A stretch of DNA of 64,000 nt from Heterobilharzia americana (GCA_944470555.2 OX104127.1:135984786-136048785); one strand, 5' to 3'; shown: positions 1-10,384, numbered from the stretch's first letter. The notes: generated by a model from the letters alone, not told the origin. Program-made: numbers and translations.

Positions 1-155
1 GAATGTTACGTAGTGTTTTTGAGTTCCCTTTTTTGTATGGTAATACTATAGGGTTTTGAATTCTCTCTTCACAGTATTGCCATTATTATTATTTCTACTA
101 TTAGGACCTGTTACTTGTATGAATGATTCCCACTGTAAGATTAAGAACGAGGTGT

Positions 156-288
156 TCAATGAAGAGACTCTTTTCAACGAATTTATTTCAAGCTGTACAT
201 CCGTGTATACATATGATGTTGAAAAAATTATATCCCGTGAAGAAAAATAAACACTATATGTTGATGACAATAGCAGGAAAATAGATGA
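156..288 (+). repeat. left arm of an inverted repeat flanking an RTE copy
   Basis: About 130 bases from gaagagactcttttcaacg onward match, in reverse complement, the segment at about 2115-2250, with scattered differences. The two arms enclose the RTE copy at 500-1895. A signal-peptide-like open frame covers 56-250 but begins at TTG and its second half is this repeat, so it is not called as a gene. The element type is not recognised. Confidence 0.6.
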
Positions 289-499
289 TGACGTTAAACT
301 TTTTGTCGAATTCGCCCATACCTCCCACGTTTTCTTAGGTTTTAACTCCTTAAACCACCAGAAACTTTAGCTATTCATGAACTAAAACCTGATTTGTGTG
401 TACAAAAGAAGTATGCACAGTCATGGATTTTACCATGGCCATGACAATACCCCACCCCTACTAGTTTTTCTCCCCCTTTGCCAAATTAACCTTTGTATC

Positions 500-1895
500 C
501 TTCTTTCACACTTCCTGTCCACCCTAAGCAAAATATCGTGTGTGGATCAAATTGCAACACTACTCTACGCATCATCATAGAACAGAGTATAGAATGGCAG
601 TCAACTCTCAACCTTATCTCAACTTCATCGATTTTGAAAAGGCTTTCGATTGAGGCGTCAACCGACAAGTAATTTGGCAGCTGCTTCAATACTACAGTTT
701 TAGTGCCAAAAACCTTTATCAACCTCATTCATCAGCTATATGCTATGTTATATGATGAGGCTACATGTCAGCCAAGTGATTCACAATGGAAAGCTCAGTG
801 ATGCCTTTGAAGTGAAGACAGGAAAGAGGAGTAAGACAGGGTTGCCGCCTACTATCACCGATGATCTTCCTGATTGTGGTTGACTGGAGTGGAGTGGATG
901 ATGGAAGAAACTGTGAGGAGCTGTGAGAAGATGGGTATACACTGTTTATGAAGACCGATGAAAATACCCTAGGAGATTTGGATTTCGCCAGTGATGATGA
1001 TTTGTGTTGATTGTTTCATCGCTCAAACTCGAAGATGTACAGGTGAAAAGTGACAAGTTGACAGAAGAGGCAGGCCAGGACAGAGCAGAGCATGGCAGGG
1101 CAGAGCAGCGAAGGAAGACGTGACTTCTGTCAGGTGAATGTAGAAAAGACTAAGGTGATGAAGATACTCAACCAACAACAAGTAATCTCTTTAACCTACC
1201 TACATACCTAAGCAGCATGGTTTCAACTACAGGTGGCAGCACAGATGAAGATGTCAGCGCCATCCAGGATTGAAAAGACAGCAAGACAGGCCTTGCTGCA
1301 TTAATCTGGAATCAGTGTGAAGATCTACTGCACTGCACTGCACTCAGCATAAAGCGTGAATAATATCTGGATTTTCAACACTAATTTAGTCGGGTAAGTC
1401 AGTGCTTGTATATGATGGTTGAGAGACTTGATTGCACGTTACGAAAAGCATTTCCAACAAACTGCAGACATACATCACATGAACAGCTGCCGCCTACACT
1501 CACTTGATACTGAAGATGGATCAGATGGCGAGAATAAGAATAATAAGCAAGAAGTAACTGTGGCCTGGAAACGAATCAACGAAGAACCTATCACGCGACA
1601 AATATGCAGAAGAAGAAAGTGGAGATGGATTGGATTGGATTGGACATACACTGAGAAGACGGTTTGAAGACATCACGTGCTAGGCCAGGCCGTCGAGTGG
1701 AAGCCAGATGGGAGAGGACGAGTTGGGTTTCTGAGGTGAAGGTGACATGGAGGAGATGATGTGAGGAAGAAATGAAAGTTTGTAGGTAGTCATGTTGGCA
1801 GGTTGAAAAGACTGGAGAGAAGAAAGTGTGATGGTGGCGTGCTAGTGAAGCCCTATGTTCCGCTAGGAACCCAAGGGACAAATAAGAATAATAAC
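500..1895 (+). mobile_element. RTE-clade (SR2-like) non-LTR copy, 5'-truncated, dead
   Basis: The stretch begins inside the reverse transcriptase region (CADQIATL, NFIDFEKAFD) and runs to the family's 3' end (tccgctaggaacccaaggga). Many stops and frameshifts are present. Near 888-898 it has expanded ggagtggagtgg, near 1075-1110 repeated cagagcag motifs, and near 1330 repeated tgcac. The copies at 28868 and 49254 carry the same expansions at the same places. The C-terminal region shows the ARN.RD ending typical of the family. It is flanked by an inverted repeat (156-288 and about 2115-2250). Confidence 0.85.
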
Positions 1896-2114
1896 TACCT
1901 TTACTTTGATTAGTTTCCGGTGTTATTTCGCTGAAGTGTCTTGATCTTTTCAGAAAACAATGAATTCATTTTAACCAATTGGATTTGCTAATTCCATCAA
2001 TTTGTTCACCCTTTTATGAGTTGTATGATTTCTATGGGACCATTCTACATACTGCCTACTCTACTATGTTATTTATACTTCAACTGTTTTCATAATTTAA
2101 AAATACCTATGTCA

Positions 2115-2250
2115 TCATCTATTTTATTACTATTGTCGTCATCATATAGGGTTTAACTTTCCTCACGGGATATACTTTTTCAAATATCATATTTATACAT
2201 GAATGTACAGCTTGGAAATAAATTCGTTGAAAAGAGTCTCTTCGCTGAAT
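2115..2250 (-). repeat. right arm of inverted repeat (pair of 156-288)
   Basis: Reverse complement of the left arm: ttcgttgaaaagagtctctt and tcacgggatatac correspond to the left-arm stretches aagagactcttttcaacgaa and gtatatcccgtga-like sequence. Divergence is modest and spread along the arm. Confidence 0.6.
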
Positions 2251-2329
2251 ATCTCTCTCTGACTAATATTAGTCATATTTTTCTAAGAAACCTATCCATT
2301 AATCAACAGTTTAATTTAAGGGTTTGTGG

Positions 2330-2545
2330 AAATTTATTGATTTTTCAAGGTTATATTCATCATAGACTGACATCAGTTGGAGGAACATTGGAAACCCAGT
2401 AGCACTAGACAGCTGTTACGTCCTAGTATGGGACTTCTCAGCAGCTCACCCTCTTGGCCTCACTACAACAAGGATCGAACCCAGGACATTCAGGTTCCAT
2501 GACCAGCACGTTACCACTGAGTTACTGGATCTGAACTCATTGGTT
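2330..2545 (-). mobile_element. SINE family B, ribozyme degenerate
   Basis: tRNA-like head (minus; actcagtggtaacgtgctgg, gggttcgatcc) and tail (gactgacatcagttggagga, plus sense). Ribozyme core CTGAGAA and GTAA instead of GAAA. Lies about 105 bases upstream of the exon at 2650. Confidence 0.75.
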
Positions 2546-2649
2546 GAATTTGTCTTTATTAACCCTCACTTACTTTGTTAATATACATGAGATAATTTAT
2601 TTCCACTACACTAATACATTAAATATCTTTTCCTTTTTTATCTGTTTAG

Positions 2650-2761
2650 CTGGATTCATGACTATCAAGATGCATGTATTGATAAAGTGGAGAAATTTAT
2701 GATTAAACCAAATGCTTTAACTCCATTGCCTTCAAATCAAACAAAGCCGTTTGAAAAATGA
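2650..2761 (+). CDS. probable terminal exon, unidentified gene
   Basis: A pyrimidine-rich tract ending in ctgtttag (2642-2649) is followed by an open frame of 36 codons ending in TGA at 2759-2761. It begins WIHDYQDACIDKVEKF and ends KPFEK. The frame is closed immediately upstream by the acceptor itself, as expected of a spliced exon. The sequence is not part of any repeat recognised in this window. An ATTAAA that could act as a poly(A) signal lies about 95 bases downstream (near 2855). I do not recognise the protein; the peptide is acidic/basic mixed with one Cys and an N-Q-T sequon near the end. Upstream exons are not identified. The strand and splice context support a real 3' exon, but its short length leaves room for chance. 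Confidence 0.45.
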
Positions 2762-3405
2762 ATTATTTCTATTGTGTTCATCTTCATCTCCCTGATTTTT
2801 TTTTCCAGGGGGGAGGGGGGGGAAAGAGTATTTTAATTTTCTTTTTTATAAACATATTAAAGAGAATTCAAGTGGATTTATCAAACACAAAAGTGCTCAT
2901 ATCATCCATCATAAATGACTTAAATTACTGCTAGTCATTTACTCATATGCATTTATTGTTTTACATTTTTACTTTTCATTTCGACTTATCAATCATGCCG
3001 ACTTATAATTTTCATTGTTTTTATCATTTAGATTTGATGCTTTGATCTGCCGCTCAGTCACTCCTATTATACAGATTTCATTATTTAATCTTTACTACTT
3101 TCTCCCCTCCCCCCCCTTTTCTCCGGTATCAGTTGAAACAGAAAGTGGTAAAATATAACTGACATCAACCTTTTTGCTTTCGCCTCTTTTTTTTGTTTTA
3201 CTTACACGCAGCTATAGTGCCTTCATTTTTGTACGAATACATTTCTGTCACCCGGTAAGCATGTTTATGATGAAATGGCAGAATTTAGCAGTTATAATAG
3301 CAAGTGCACGTTTTTATTAGTAGGAATGAGCTCAAGAATCCATCTTCTATAGACTTCGGCTTGTAATGTACGGTTTTTGCGTCTTATAATATCATTGAGT
3401 CAGTA

Positions 3406-3891
3406 TTATTATATATATTATTATTATTAGTCCCTTGGGTTCCTAGTGGAACATAGGGCTTCAGTAGCACGTCTCCATTTCATCCTGTTCTCTGAGATGT
3501 TTTGAACCTGGTCCCACGACAGCCCAGAAGCTCTCATTTCCTGCTCGCACGACCTTCTCCATGTCACCCTCGGACGTCCAACTCGTCGCTTCCCATGGGG
3601 ATTCCACTCGAGCAACTGGCCTAACGCGTGATGTCCTCCGTCGGCCTTCTCAGTGCATGCCCAATCCATCTCCACTTCTTCCTGCATATTTGTTGCGTGA
3701 TAGGTTCTTGGTTGGTTCGTTCCCAGAGTTCCTTGTTGCTTATTCTTTCTGGCCATCTGATCTTCAGTAACGAGCGTAAGCAGTTGTTGATGAATGTCTG
3801 TAGTTTATTGGAAATGCCTTTCGTGACGCGCCAAGTCTCTGAACCATACAAGAGCACTGACTTGACGTTGGTGTTGAAAATCCGTTGAGTC
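3406..3891 (-). mobile_element. RTE-clade copy, 3' end only, with 13-bp target-site duplication
   Basis: Only the last ~460 bases of the element are present (SVLLYGSETWRV through the terminal ARNPRD) plus a (TTA)n tail. The direct repeat cattgagtcagta occurs at 3393-3405 and 3892-3904 and is a clear target-site duplication, so this is a genuine 5'-truncated insertion. Its sequence matches 5627-6088 of the full-length copy with a single difference, at the truncation edge. Confidence 0.92.
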
Positions 3892-4042
3892 CATTGAGTC
3901 AGTAGTATCGAGATTATGATAAGAGAAGCATAATACAAATTTCTGCTTGGCTCTTTGGTTTGATAGTTAAGAAAATGACAGAATAATTTTCTATTGGTCG
4001 CTTTGTCAACTACCTTCACATTGTCAAAAGATACGTTTAATT

Positions 4043-4504
4043 TCTTATTAGATTTGTTTATTTAATTTATAACACACAGTGATACAGTATTATTCACTTA
4101 ATGACGACGTTTCTAGCACAAATTTTGGCTCAATCTTACCAATGTAATCACACTGCTTTCAACATCTGCTTTTTTTATAGTCCTGTCACCTCATACTCTT
4201 TGTTTCTATTGGTAGTAAAATTTTCCATATCTCTGGTATAGGCGCTGCATCATTTCTATTACATGTGTTAGGTGTTGATTCGATGAACAAATATTGTTCA
4301 GTCATCAATCTCTCTCTCCAGCTAATTATATTGGACTTAATTAAGTACAGTGGTTTTATCCCACCCTATTGTTTGGTTGTGTCTTAATGCATGCATCGCG
4401 ATAGCCGAGTATTTTTCTAGATTATTGATCTTATTTGGGTCTGTCATTCTATATTTAGCTAAATTTCTATGTCCCGCCATTGTAATTGGCGCCGACCGCC
4501 TACC
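4043..4504 (-). mobile_element. Penelope-like element, left copy of head-to-head pair
   Basis: Minus strand encodes GHRNLAKYRMTDPN...EKYSAIAMHALRHNQTIGWDKTTVLN, the back half of a GIY-YIG endonuclease of Penelope type, followed by the conserved 3' flank. It is nearly the reverse complement of 5000-5417. Truncated where the other copy begins. Confidence 0.85.
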
Positions 4505-5417
4505 ATCTACAGAAAACCGACGCATTCCAACAGGTACCTATACTTCAAATCATCTCATTCAATGCCAGTTAAAACAGGTTTAGTCAAATGTCTAAATAAT
4601 AGAGCTAGAAAACTGACTACTCAGTGAAAGGTCCTAAACAAGGAACTGAAGCACATAAAAGAAGCGCTAATAGTTAATAATTATCCTCCATAATTTATTA
4701 AGAAATTTGTACGAATACTCAAGAAATGAAATAATAACAGTAACACGAGTAGAAAGGAGTTCACGGCCACTATTGTGTTACCCTATAAGGAACGTACATC
4801 AGAAACTTTACTTAGGATCCTCAACAAATTTGGAATTAGGCTGGCATTCACACCTACAAACTCAGAGATAAGCTTTGTCGGATGGCTTAAGGATCCGATA
4901 GAACCAATTTAGCAAAATAATCTAATCCATTAGATGATTGTGAGTTTAAGTACATAGGTCAAACTAGTCGGTTGGGATCTATTAGGCTAGTGGGACATAA
5001 GAATTTGGCTAAATATAGAATAACAGACCCGAATAAGATCAATAATCTAGAAAAATACTCGGCTATCGCGATGCATGCATTAAGACACAACCAAACAATA
5101 GGGTGGGATAAAACCACTGTACTTAATTAAGTCCAATATAATTAGCTGGAGAGAGAGATTGATGACTGAACAATATTTGTTCATCGAATCAACACCTAAC
5201 ACATGTAATAGAAATGATGCAGCGCCTATACCAGAGATATGGAAAATTTTACTACCAATAGAAACAAAGAGTATGAGGTGACAGGACTATAAAAAAAGCA
5301 GATGTTGAAAGCAGTGTGATTACATTGGTAAGATTGAGCCAAAATTTGTGCTAGAAACGTCGTCATTAAGTGAATAATACTGTATCACTGTGTGTTATAA
5401 ATTAAATAAACAAATCC
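4505..5417 (+). mobile_element. Penelope-like element, right copy: RT thumb plus GIY-YIG remains
   Basis: Plus strand reads, with frame breaks: PTGTYTSNHLIQ and LVKCLNNRARKLT (end of the Penelope RT), a linker (VLPYKERTSETLLRILNKFG, LAFTPTNS), then DDCEFKYIGQTSRLGSIRL (the K-YIG core of GIY-YIG nucleases) and AMHALRHNQTIGWDKTTVL. Internal stops near 4910 and 4930. Together with the left copy it forms a divergent pair with 3' ends outward. Confidence 0.88.
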
Positions 5418-5820
5418 TATATCGAATTATATTCTACCACAGTTCCTAAGTTTTTCGCCTATATTAAAAGATACATTGTTTTATCAAATCCTACGATATA
5501 TATCCGTAAATCATTAAAAGTTCCCATTATAATTAGAAAGCCATTTGAATCAAAAAAGAATATTATTTTCAATAATTTCTTCAATTCCTACAGTTACATG
5601 TACATATTGAGTTGTTATTATTATTATTAGTCCCTTGGGTTCCTAGTGGAACATAGGGCTTCAGTAGCACGTCTCCATTTCATCCTGTTCTCTGAGATGT
5701 TTTGAACCTGGTCCCACGACAGCCCAGAAGCTCTCATTTCCTGCTCGCACGACCTTCTCCATGTCACCCTCGGACGTCCAACTCGTCGCTTCCCATGGGG
5801 ATTCCACTCGAGCAACTGGC

Positions 5821-7074
5821 CTAACGCGTGATGTCCTCCGTCGGCCTTCTCAGTGCATGCCCAATCCATCTCCACTTCTTCCTGCATATTTGTTGCGTGA
5901 TAGGTTCTTGGTTGGTTCGTTCCCAGAGTTCCTTGTTGCTTATTCTTTCTGGCCATCTGATCTTCAGTAACGAGCGTAAGCAGTTGTTGATGAATGTCTG
6001 TAGTTTATTGGAAATGCCTTTCGTGACGCGCCAAGTCTCTGAACCATACAAGAGCACTGACTTGACGTTGGTGTTGAAATTCCGTATCTTGTTCCACATG
6101 CTGAGTGCAGAAGATCTCCAAACTGGTTTCAGGCTAATGAACGCCTGTCTTGCTTTTCCGATTCTGACTTTGACGTCCTCGTCCGTCCCGCCTGTAGTTG
6201 AAACAGTGCTTCCTAGATAAGTGAAGGAGGTTACTTCCTTTAAGTTTCTCCCGTTGACGGTGATTGGAGTTTGTTGTTGTTGTTGATGGTGGTGGTGCGG
6301 TATCTTCATCACCTCTGTCTTCTCTATATTCACCTGAAGTCCCGTCTTAGCTGCCTCTTCTATCAACTTGTTAGTTTTCGCCTGCAGATCTTCAAGTTTA
6401 TGTGACATTAGGCACAAGTCATCGGCGAAATCCAAGTCTTCTAGGTTCTTTTCCGTCGTCCAGTGTATCCCCCTCTTCTCGCTGCCTACTGTTTGCTGCA
6501 TGATCCAGTCCACCACAATAAGGAATATCATGGGGGATAGTAGGCAACCTTGTTTCACTCCTGTCTTCACTTCAAAAGCATCACTGAGCTTCCCATTGTG
6601 GATTACTTGGCATGTGGCATCTTCATATAGTTGTTGAATGAGGCGGATAAAGGTTTGTGGTATTCCGTAGTATTGGAGCAGTTTCCAAATTACTTCTCGG
6701 TCGACGCTGTCAAAGGCCTTCTCAAAGTCGATGAAGTTGAGGTAGAGAGCTGATTGCCATTCTATGCTCTGTTCTATGATGATGCGAAGCGTTGCAATTT
6801 GGTCTGCACATGATTTGTACTTCCTGAAACCTGCCTGTTCCGGTCGCAGTTTTGAATCCAGTGCGTCTTTAAGCCTCTCTAGGATGATGCGGCTTAATAT
6901 TTTACTTGCATTGGGTGGACAGGAGAGTGATTCCGCGCCAGTTCTTGCAAGCACTGAGGACTCCTTTCTTCGGCAGTTTGACAAGGTAACCCTTCTTCCA
7001 ATCGCCAGGTACCTTCTCTTCCTTCCACACCTTCTGCAATAGTGGTGTGAGCATGTCCGCTGTTGTCTCTGCAT
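5821..7074 (-). pseudogene. RTE reverse transcriptase core and C-terminal domain
   Basis: From about codon 60 this frame reads ASKILSRIILERLKDALD, RPEQAGFRKYKSCADQIATL, motif A (NFIDFEKAFDSVDREV), motif B (GVKQGCLLSPMIF), motif C (LDFADDLCLMS) and the thumb. It then reads SVLLYGSETWRVTKG and WRWIGHALRRP, the RTE C-terminal domain. The catalytic Asp pair is intact. The frame stops at TAG after DITR; the remaining ~100 codons (EWNPHGKRRVGRPRVTWRR to NPRD) continue in another frame down to 5627. Confidence 0.9.
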
Positions 7075-7687
7075 CTGTTCTCAGTGCTTCTGGTGGGATT
7101 CCATCTGGTCCTGCTGCTTTCCCACATTTCAGTAGCTTTATGGCGTTCAGGACTTCCATTTTCGTTGGGGGATTTATGTTCACTTGTAATTCAGCGGCTG
7201 CAGGTGGTATTTCTGGACGAAGTGCAGGTGGTGGTGGTGGTCGATTCAAGAGCTTCTTGAAGTGGTCGGCCCATCGTTTCCTCTGTTTCTCTTCTTTTGT
7301 AATTAAATTTCCTTCTTCATCTTTTATTGGTTTTATCTGTGTTGGTGTCTTCCCTGATAGCAACCTGGTTATTTGATACAATGTTGTCAGGTCTCTCTTA
7401 CCTGCAGCCTGTTCTGCTTCACTTGCCAGTGTTTCGTAGAAGTGTCTTTTGTCTTTGCGTGCACTCTTCTTCACTTCTTTGTCCAGTGTTTTATACATTG
7501 TGCTCAGTTCCTCTTGTCGTTGAGCATCCTTGCACTGGTTTATCTTCTGCTTCACCATCCTCCTCTCCTCTATCAGCTTCCAGGTATCCGTCGAGATCCA
7601 TTCCTTGTCTTCTTTCTTCTTCCTTCCTAATACGGCTGTGCAGGTTTCTTTCCACATAGCTTTCAAAGACTTCCAGTGTTCTTCCAC
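6902..7687 (-). pseudogene. RTE linker and N-terminal reverse transcriptase
   Basis: About 260 codons stay open between the endonuclease and the RT core. Features are a Lys-rich helical segment (KKEDKEWISTDTWKLIEERR), an RTE-typical LYQITRLLSGK, and the RT region-0/1 signature LLKCGKAAGPDGIPPEAL with KNWRGITLLS. The frame ends at a one-base shift near 6915-6930; the RT then continues in another frame. The 30642-30380 interval of another copy has the same GLDGIPPEAL motif. Confidence 0.85.
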
Positions 7688-7805
7688 ACAGGTTTCTTCA
7701 GGGATGTCGCTCGATGTCTCCCATTTTGTCTTGATGGCTGCCTTGAAGATCTCCTTTGTAGTTTCATCCTTCAGTTTCCGAGTGTTGTACTTGAATTGAG
7801 GTCTA

Positions 7806-8610
7806 TCACCAGCTTCCTTGAAGGCTTTTAACTTGATTTGGAAGGTTTTTTCCTTGCACTAGGTAGTGGTGTGAACCTACATCTGCTCCTCTTCTTGACC
7901 TTGTGTCAAGTAGACTGCGTCTCCATTTTCTTGAGATTGAGATGAAGTCGATCTGATTTTTAGTGTGTCCATCTGGTGAAATCCATGTCGCTTTGTGGAT
8001 ATCTTTGTGCTTGAACACACTGCCTCCAATCACCAAATCGTTGAATGCGCAGAATTCTGCAAACAATTATCCATTCTCATTCATTTCACCTAGCGCCTCT
8101 CGACCCATGGTTAGTTCTCTTCCTGTGTTGTCTTCTTTCAGTTTGGCATTCATGTCGCCCATTAGAATTTTGATATCGCCAACTGAGGTCTTGTCCAGTG
8201 TTGATTGAAGTTGTCTGTAGAAATCCTCCTTTTTCTCTTGCTCTGCATTATTTATAGGTGTTTTTCATAACATTGTATGATTGTGACTTTCCTTCCTTTT
8301 GAGTTGAATCTTGCTGCCATGATCCTTTTTTTGGATGAGATTGGTTCCCACTGCATGAGAGCCTTCGATGCTCTTGAGGACATCATGATTGCCACTCCTT
8401 TTCTCAGTGTGCTCGTGGTTGTCGTCTGGGTGACCTTTTTGGAGTAGATTATTGATTCTCCTTTTTAGTTGAAGTTTGGAGAGTCCACTCCCATTCCATC
8501 TGCTTTCGCAAATCCCAAGCACTTCGATGTGATACCTTCTCATCTCGTTTGCAATCTAGGCTGCCTTACTGGGTTCAAACATGGTGCGGACATTCCATGT
8601 CCCCACGTTT
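7806..8610 (-). pseudogene. RTE endonuclease domain, broken
   Basis: The N-terminal part reads TWNVRTMFEP (8610-8580), then a stop, then RRYHIEVLGICESRWNGSG (8540-8480), the strand-helix-catalytic Glu region of APE-like endonucleases that nick target DNA. The C-terminal part reads HKATWISPDGHTKNQIDFI and GADVGSHHYLV (8000-7860). In related elements the last motif is GSDHHL, so the catalytic Asp has become His and the following His has become Tyr. The middle is disrupted by frame changes. Non-functional. Confidence 0.85.
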
Positions 8611-8819
8611 ACTTTCGCTTTCATCGAGAGAGAGAAGACACATCTGCCAATTGGCTTCCCGAAGGCTTTCACCAACTGGCGTCATTTCGCCTCTCCGATT
8701 CCAGCGGGGAATAAGTTTGTTTTCATTTTTTATATTTTGTTTGTGCTTTGAAGTTTGTTTAGCGGTTAGATTTGTTTTACGGGGTAGAGTTGCAAGCCGT
8801 ATGCCCAACCTTCCCTCTT

Positions 8820-8873
8820 TACCCGGGTTTAGGACCGGCTAGTAACTAGTAAACTAGTTAACCAGGCGAGGTT
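8820..8873 (-). promoter_or_regulatory. conserved RTE 5' end with inverted repeat
   Basis: The 5' terminus is shared with the copy at 20802. It contains the perfect inverted repeat taactagt..actagtta (8843-8860; 20815-20832 in the other copy, where the two loop bases differ but the arms match) followed by a conserved agccggtccta...cccgg block. Conserved folding at the 5' end of an RTE element would fit a promoter or a structured, possibly self-cleaving, RNA 5' end. Function is inferred only. Confidence 0.5.
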
Positions 8874-9174
8874 ATTGAGTTGTTATGCATCAACAATATC
8901 AAAATTTCGCTTATCAGTTTGTTAATAATACTATACAGTCGAGGAAGTCAATACAGAAAAGTCTTGTGTGAACTCTAATGATCGAACCAATTGTTACTGG
9001 AATTCAATTCAAAAGAACTGATTGATTCACGAACAACGCAGATCAGTTCAGAGGAACGTTTATGCATGTAAACTGCAAATTTCGTTTTCAGCGAACCCAT
9101 TGGTGAGACCGAAAGTGAAAGATGAATTGTTTAAACTGACCACTTCCTGACGTGCTTATCAGCTCGACTGCTTC

Positions 9175-9375
9175 TGTGGAGCATTTAACATGTTAGTTGG
9201 TTGGAGGCGATCGGCAGGAAGCCTTGGACCTAGGTTTCGTACCTTTTGGCACTCGTCAGCAAGGCGTGTCTGCAACCGCGACGGAACTGATGTCCCGCCT
9301 GAGATTCGAACCCGCGTCACCCAGTGTTGTAGTCAGTGACTTTACCACTGAGCTATTCGGGCCGTGACTGACCTC
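9175..9375 (-). mobile_element. SINE family D, complete, with intact hammerhead
   Basis: On the minus strand a tRNA-like head (about 9370-9289) has an A box (tagctcagtggtaaag) and a B box (ggttcgaatctc), the internal RNA polymerase III promoter. A spacer leads to a hammerhead (9265-9221) and a tail (gcttcctgccgatcgcctcc). This is the best-preserved family D member here. Confidence 0.85.
9221..9265 (-). ncRNA. hammerhead ribozyme, intact (SINE family D)
   Basis: All hammerhead parts are present: stem I gccttg/caaggc, core CTGACGA, stem II gtgcc-aaaa-ggtac, GAAA, stem III self-complementary cctagg, and cleavage triplet GTC before the final caaggc. A self-complementary stem III favours cleavage as a dimer, as known for schistosome satellite hammerheads. 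Activity is inferred from sequence. Confidence 0.85.
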
Positions 9376-9429
9376 CTGTAGGACTGGCTTACATGTATTG
9401 ATTGGTCATTTAACGTTTAAAGTCGACCG

Positions 9430-10380
9430 CTTCTGTAAGGATTTAATTTTTAGTGCTTATGAACAGCTCGCAGTGTGGGTGTGGTAAAGACCATTACCAG
9501 CTCTGTATTAACACACTTAGGTGAAACTAACCTTAAGAGTGATATGAATTAGTCGTTTGTCACTCTGTACCGGGTTCCCATCAACTTTCCTAAAAGTACT
9601 CGATTTCGAAACCCTCAGACCGCAGAAAGAGTTGCAATCAGGATAAAAACAACCTGAGTTATGCGTTTAAAAAAAAGCAAACATTGCCAATACAACTACT
9701 ATGGCTCGGTTACGGTGGTACAAGTTTCTTAGCATCCTATCCCAGGTATTCTAATTTCATACTGTAGATATCCTTTCATCCCTACATTCTGAAATAATCT
9801 AACCACATCCTGTCAACCCATTTCGTTCCCAAACATGAATAACGCTGTATCAGGCTACTATTCCTGAAACCAACTTTCATCCAACTTTCATAAACACCTT
9901 CCTATTGCTTTATTAAACTATCACGCCGAAGTTATTACATATGCTGTATAATCGTTTAGATAATCAACTACTTTGCTGAATTGGATTTCAGTAACTTCCT
10001 CAACTCTGTAATACTACCAACAAACTGGTAAGCAAAATCTAAATATTCTTGATCCAAAACTCCTCACTATGTACGTATAACTGTAAAACCTGAAGATGTC
10101 GTAAAGAATATCGGTAGATTTTTGTGCATATCTTTCAAGCAGTTTTCAAAAAATTAGTCAGCAAAGTGTATTGTTCTGTTTCATTATGTAGATTCATAAG
10201 GCTGTTAAAGAAAAGATCAAGAGACATATAACCCGATGTTATGTTTTACTCAGATATTATACTTAGAAAAAGGCAACTGACATATGAACACTGTATTCGC
10301 TATTAAGTTCTTGTTTAAACTGATAGATAGATTCAGAATACTTCACTACAGGACAAAACAGTTTATATAGTAATGATGGA
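9430..10380. other. no gene recognised
   Basis: AT-rich unique-looking sequence. No convincing exon, RNA gene or repeat seen on either strand. Confidence 0.5.
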
Positions 10381-10384
10381 TAGT

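Larger units (their letters stand above)
5619..8873 (-). mobile_element. full-length RTE-clade (SR2-like) element, inactive
   Basis: Near-complete ~3.25-kb non-LTR retrotransposon flanked by the direct repeat attgagttgttat (5606-5618 and 8874-8886). Read on the minus strand it holds a structured 5' region, an APE-type endonuclease, a reverse transcriptase and a C-terminal domain. The 3' tail is (ATT)n-like. The RT motifs NFIDFEKAFDSVD, GVKQGCLLSP and FADDLCLM are intact. Disabling changes include a TAG in the endonuclease start (near 8560), loss of the catalytic Asp of the SDH motif (near 7870), a frameshift near 6915-6930, and a stop plus frame change near 5820. It would need several repairs to be functional. 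Confidence 0.93.

Noticed and set aside
56..250. Open frame with a signal-peptide-like start (hydrophobic Leu run, then TC-MNDS)
   Set aside because: The apparent start is TTG, not ATG; the hydrophobic run comes from a tta-type simple repeat; the second half is one arm of an inverted repeat found again at 2115-2250.
7047..7376. Long plus-strand open frames over 5.8-7.8 kb
   Set aside because: They are antisense to the RTE reverse transcriptase and reflect its codon structure.
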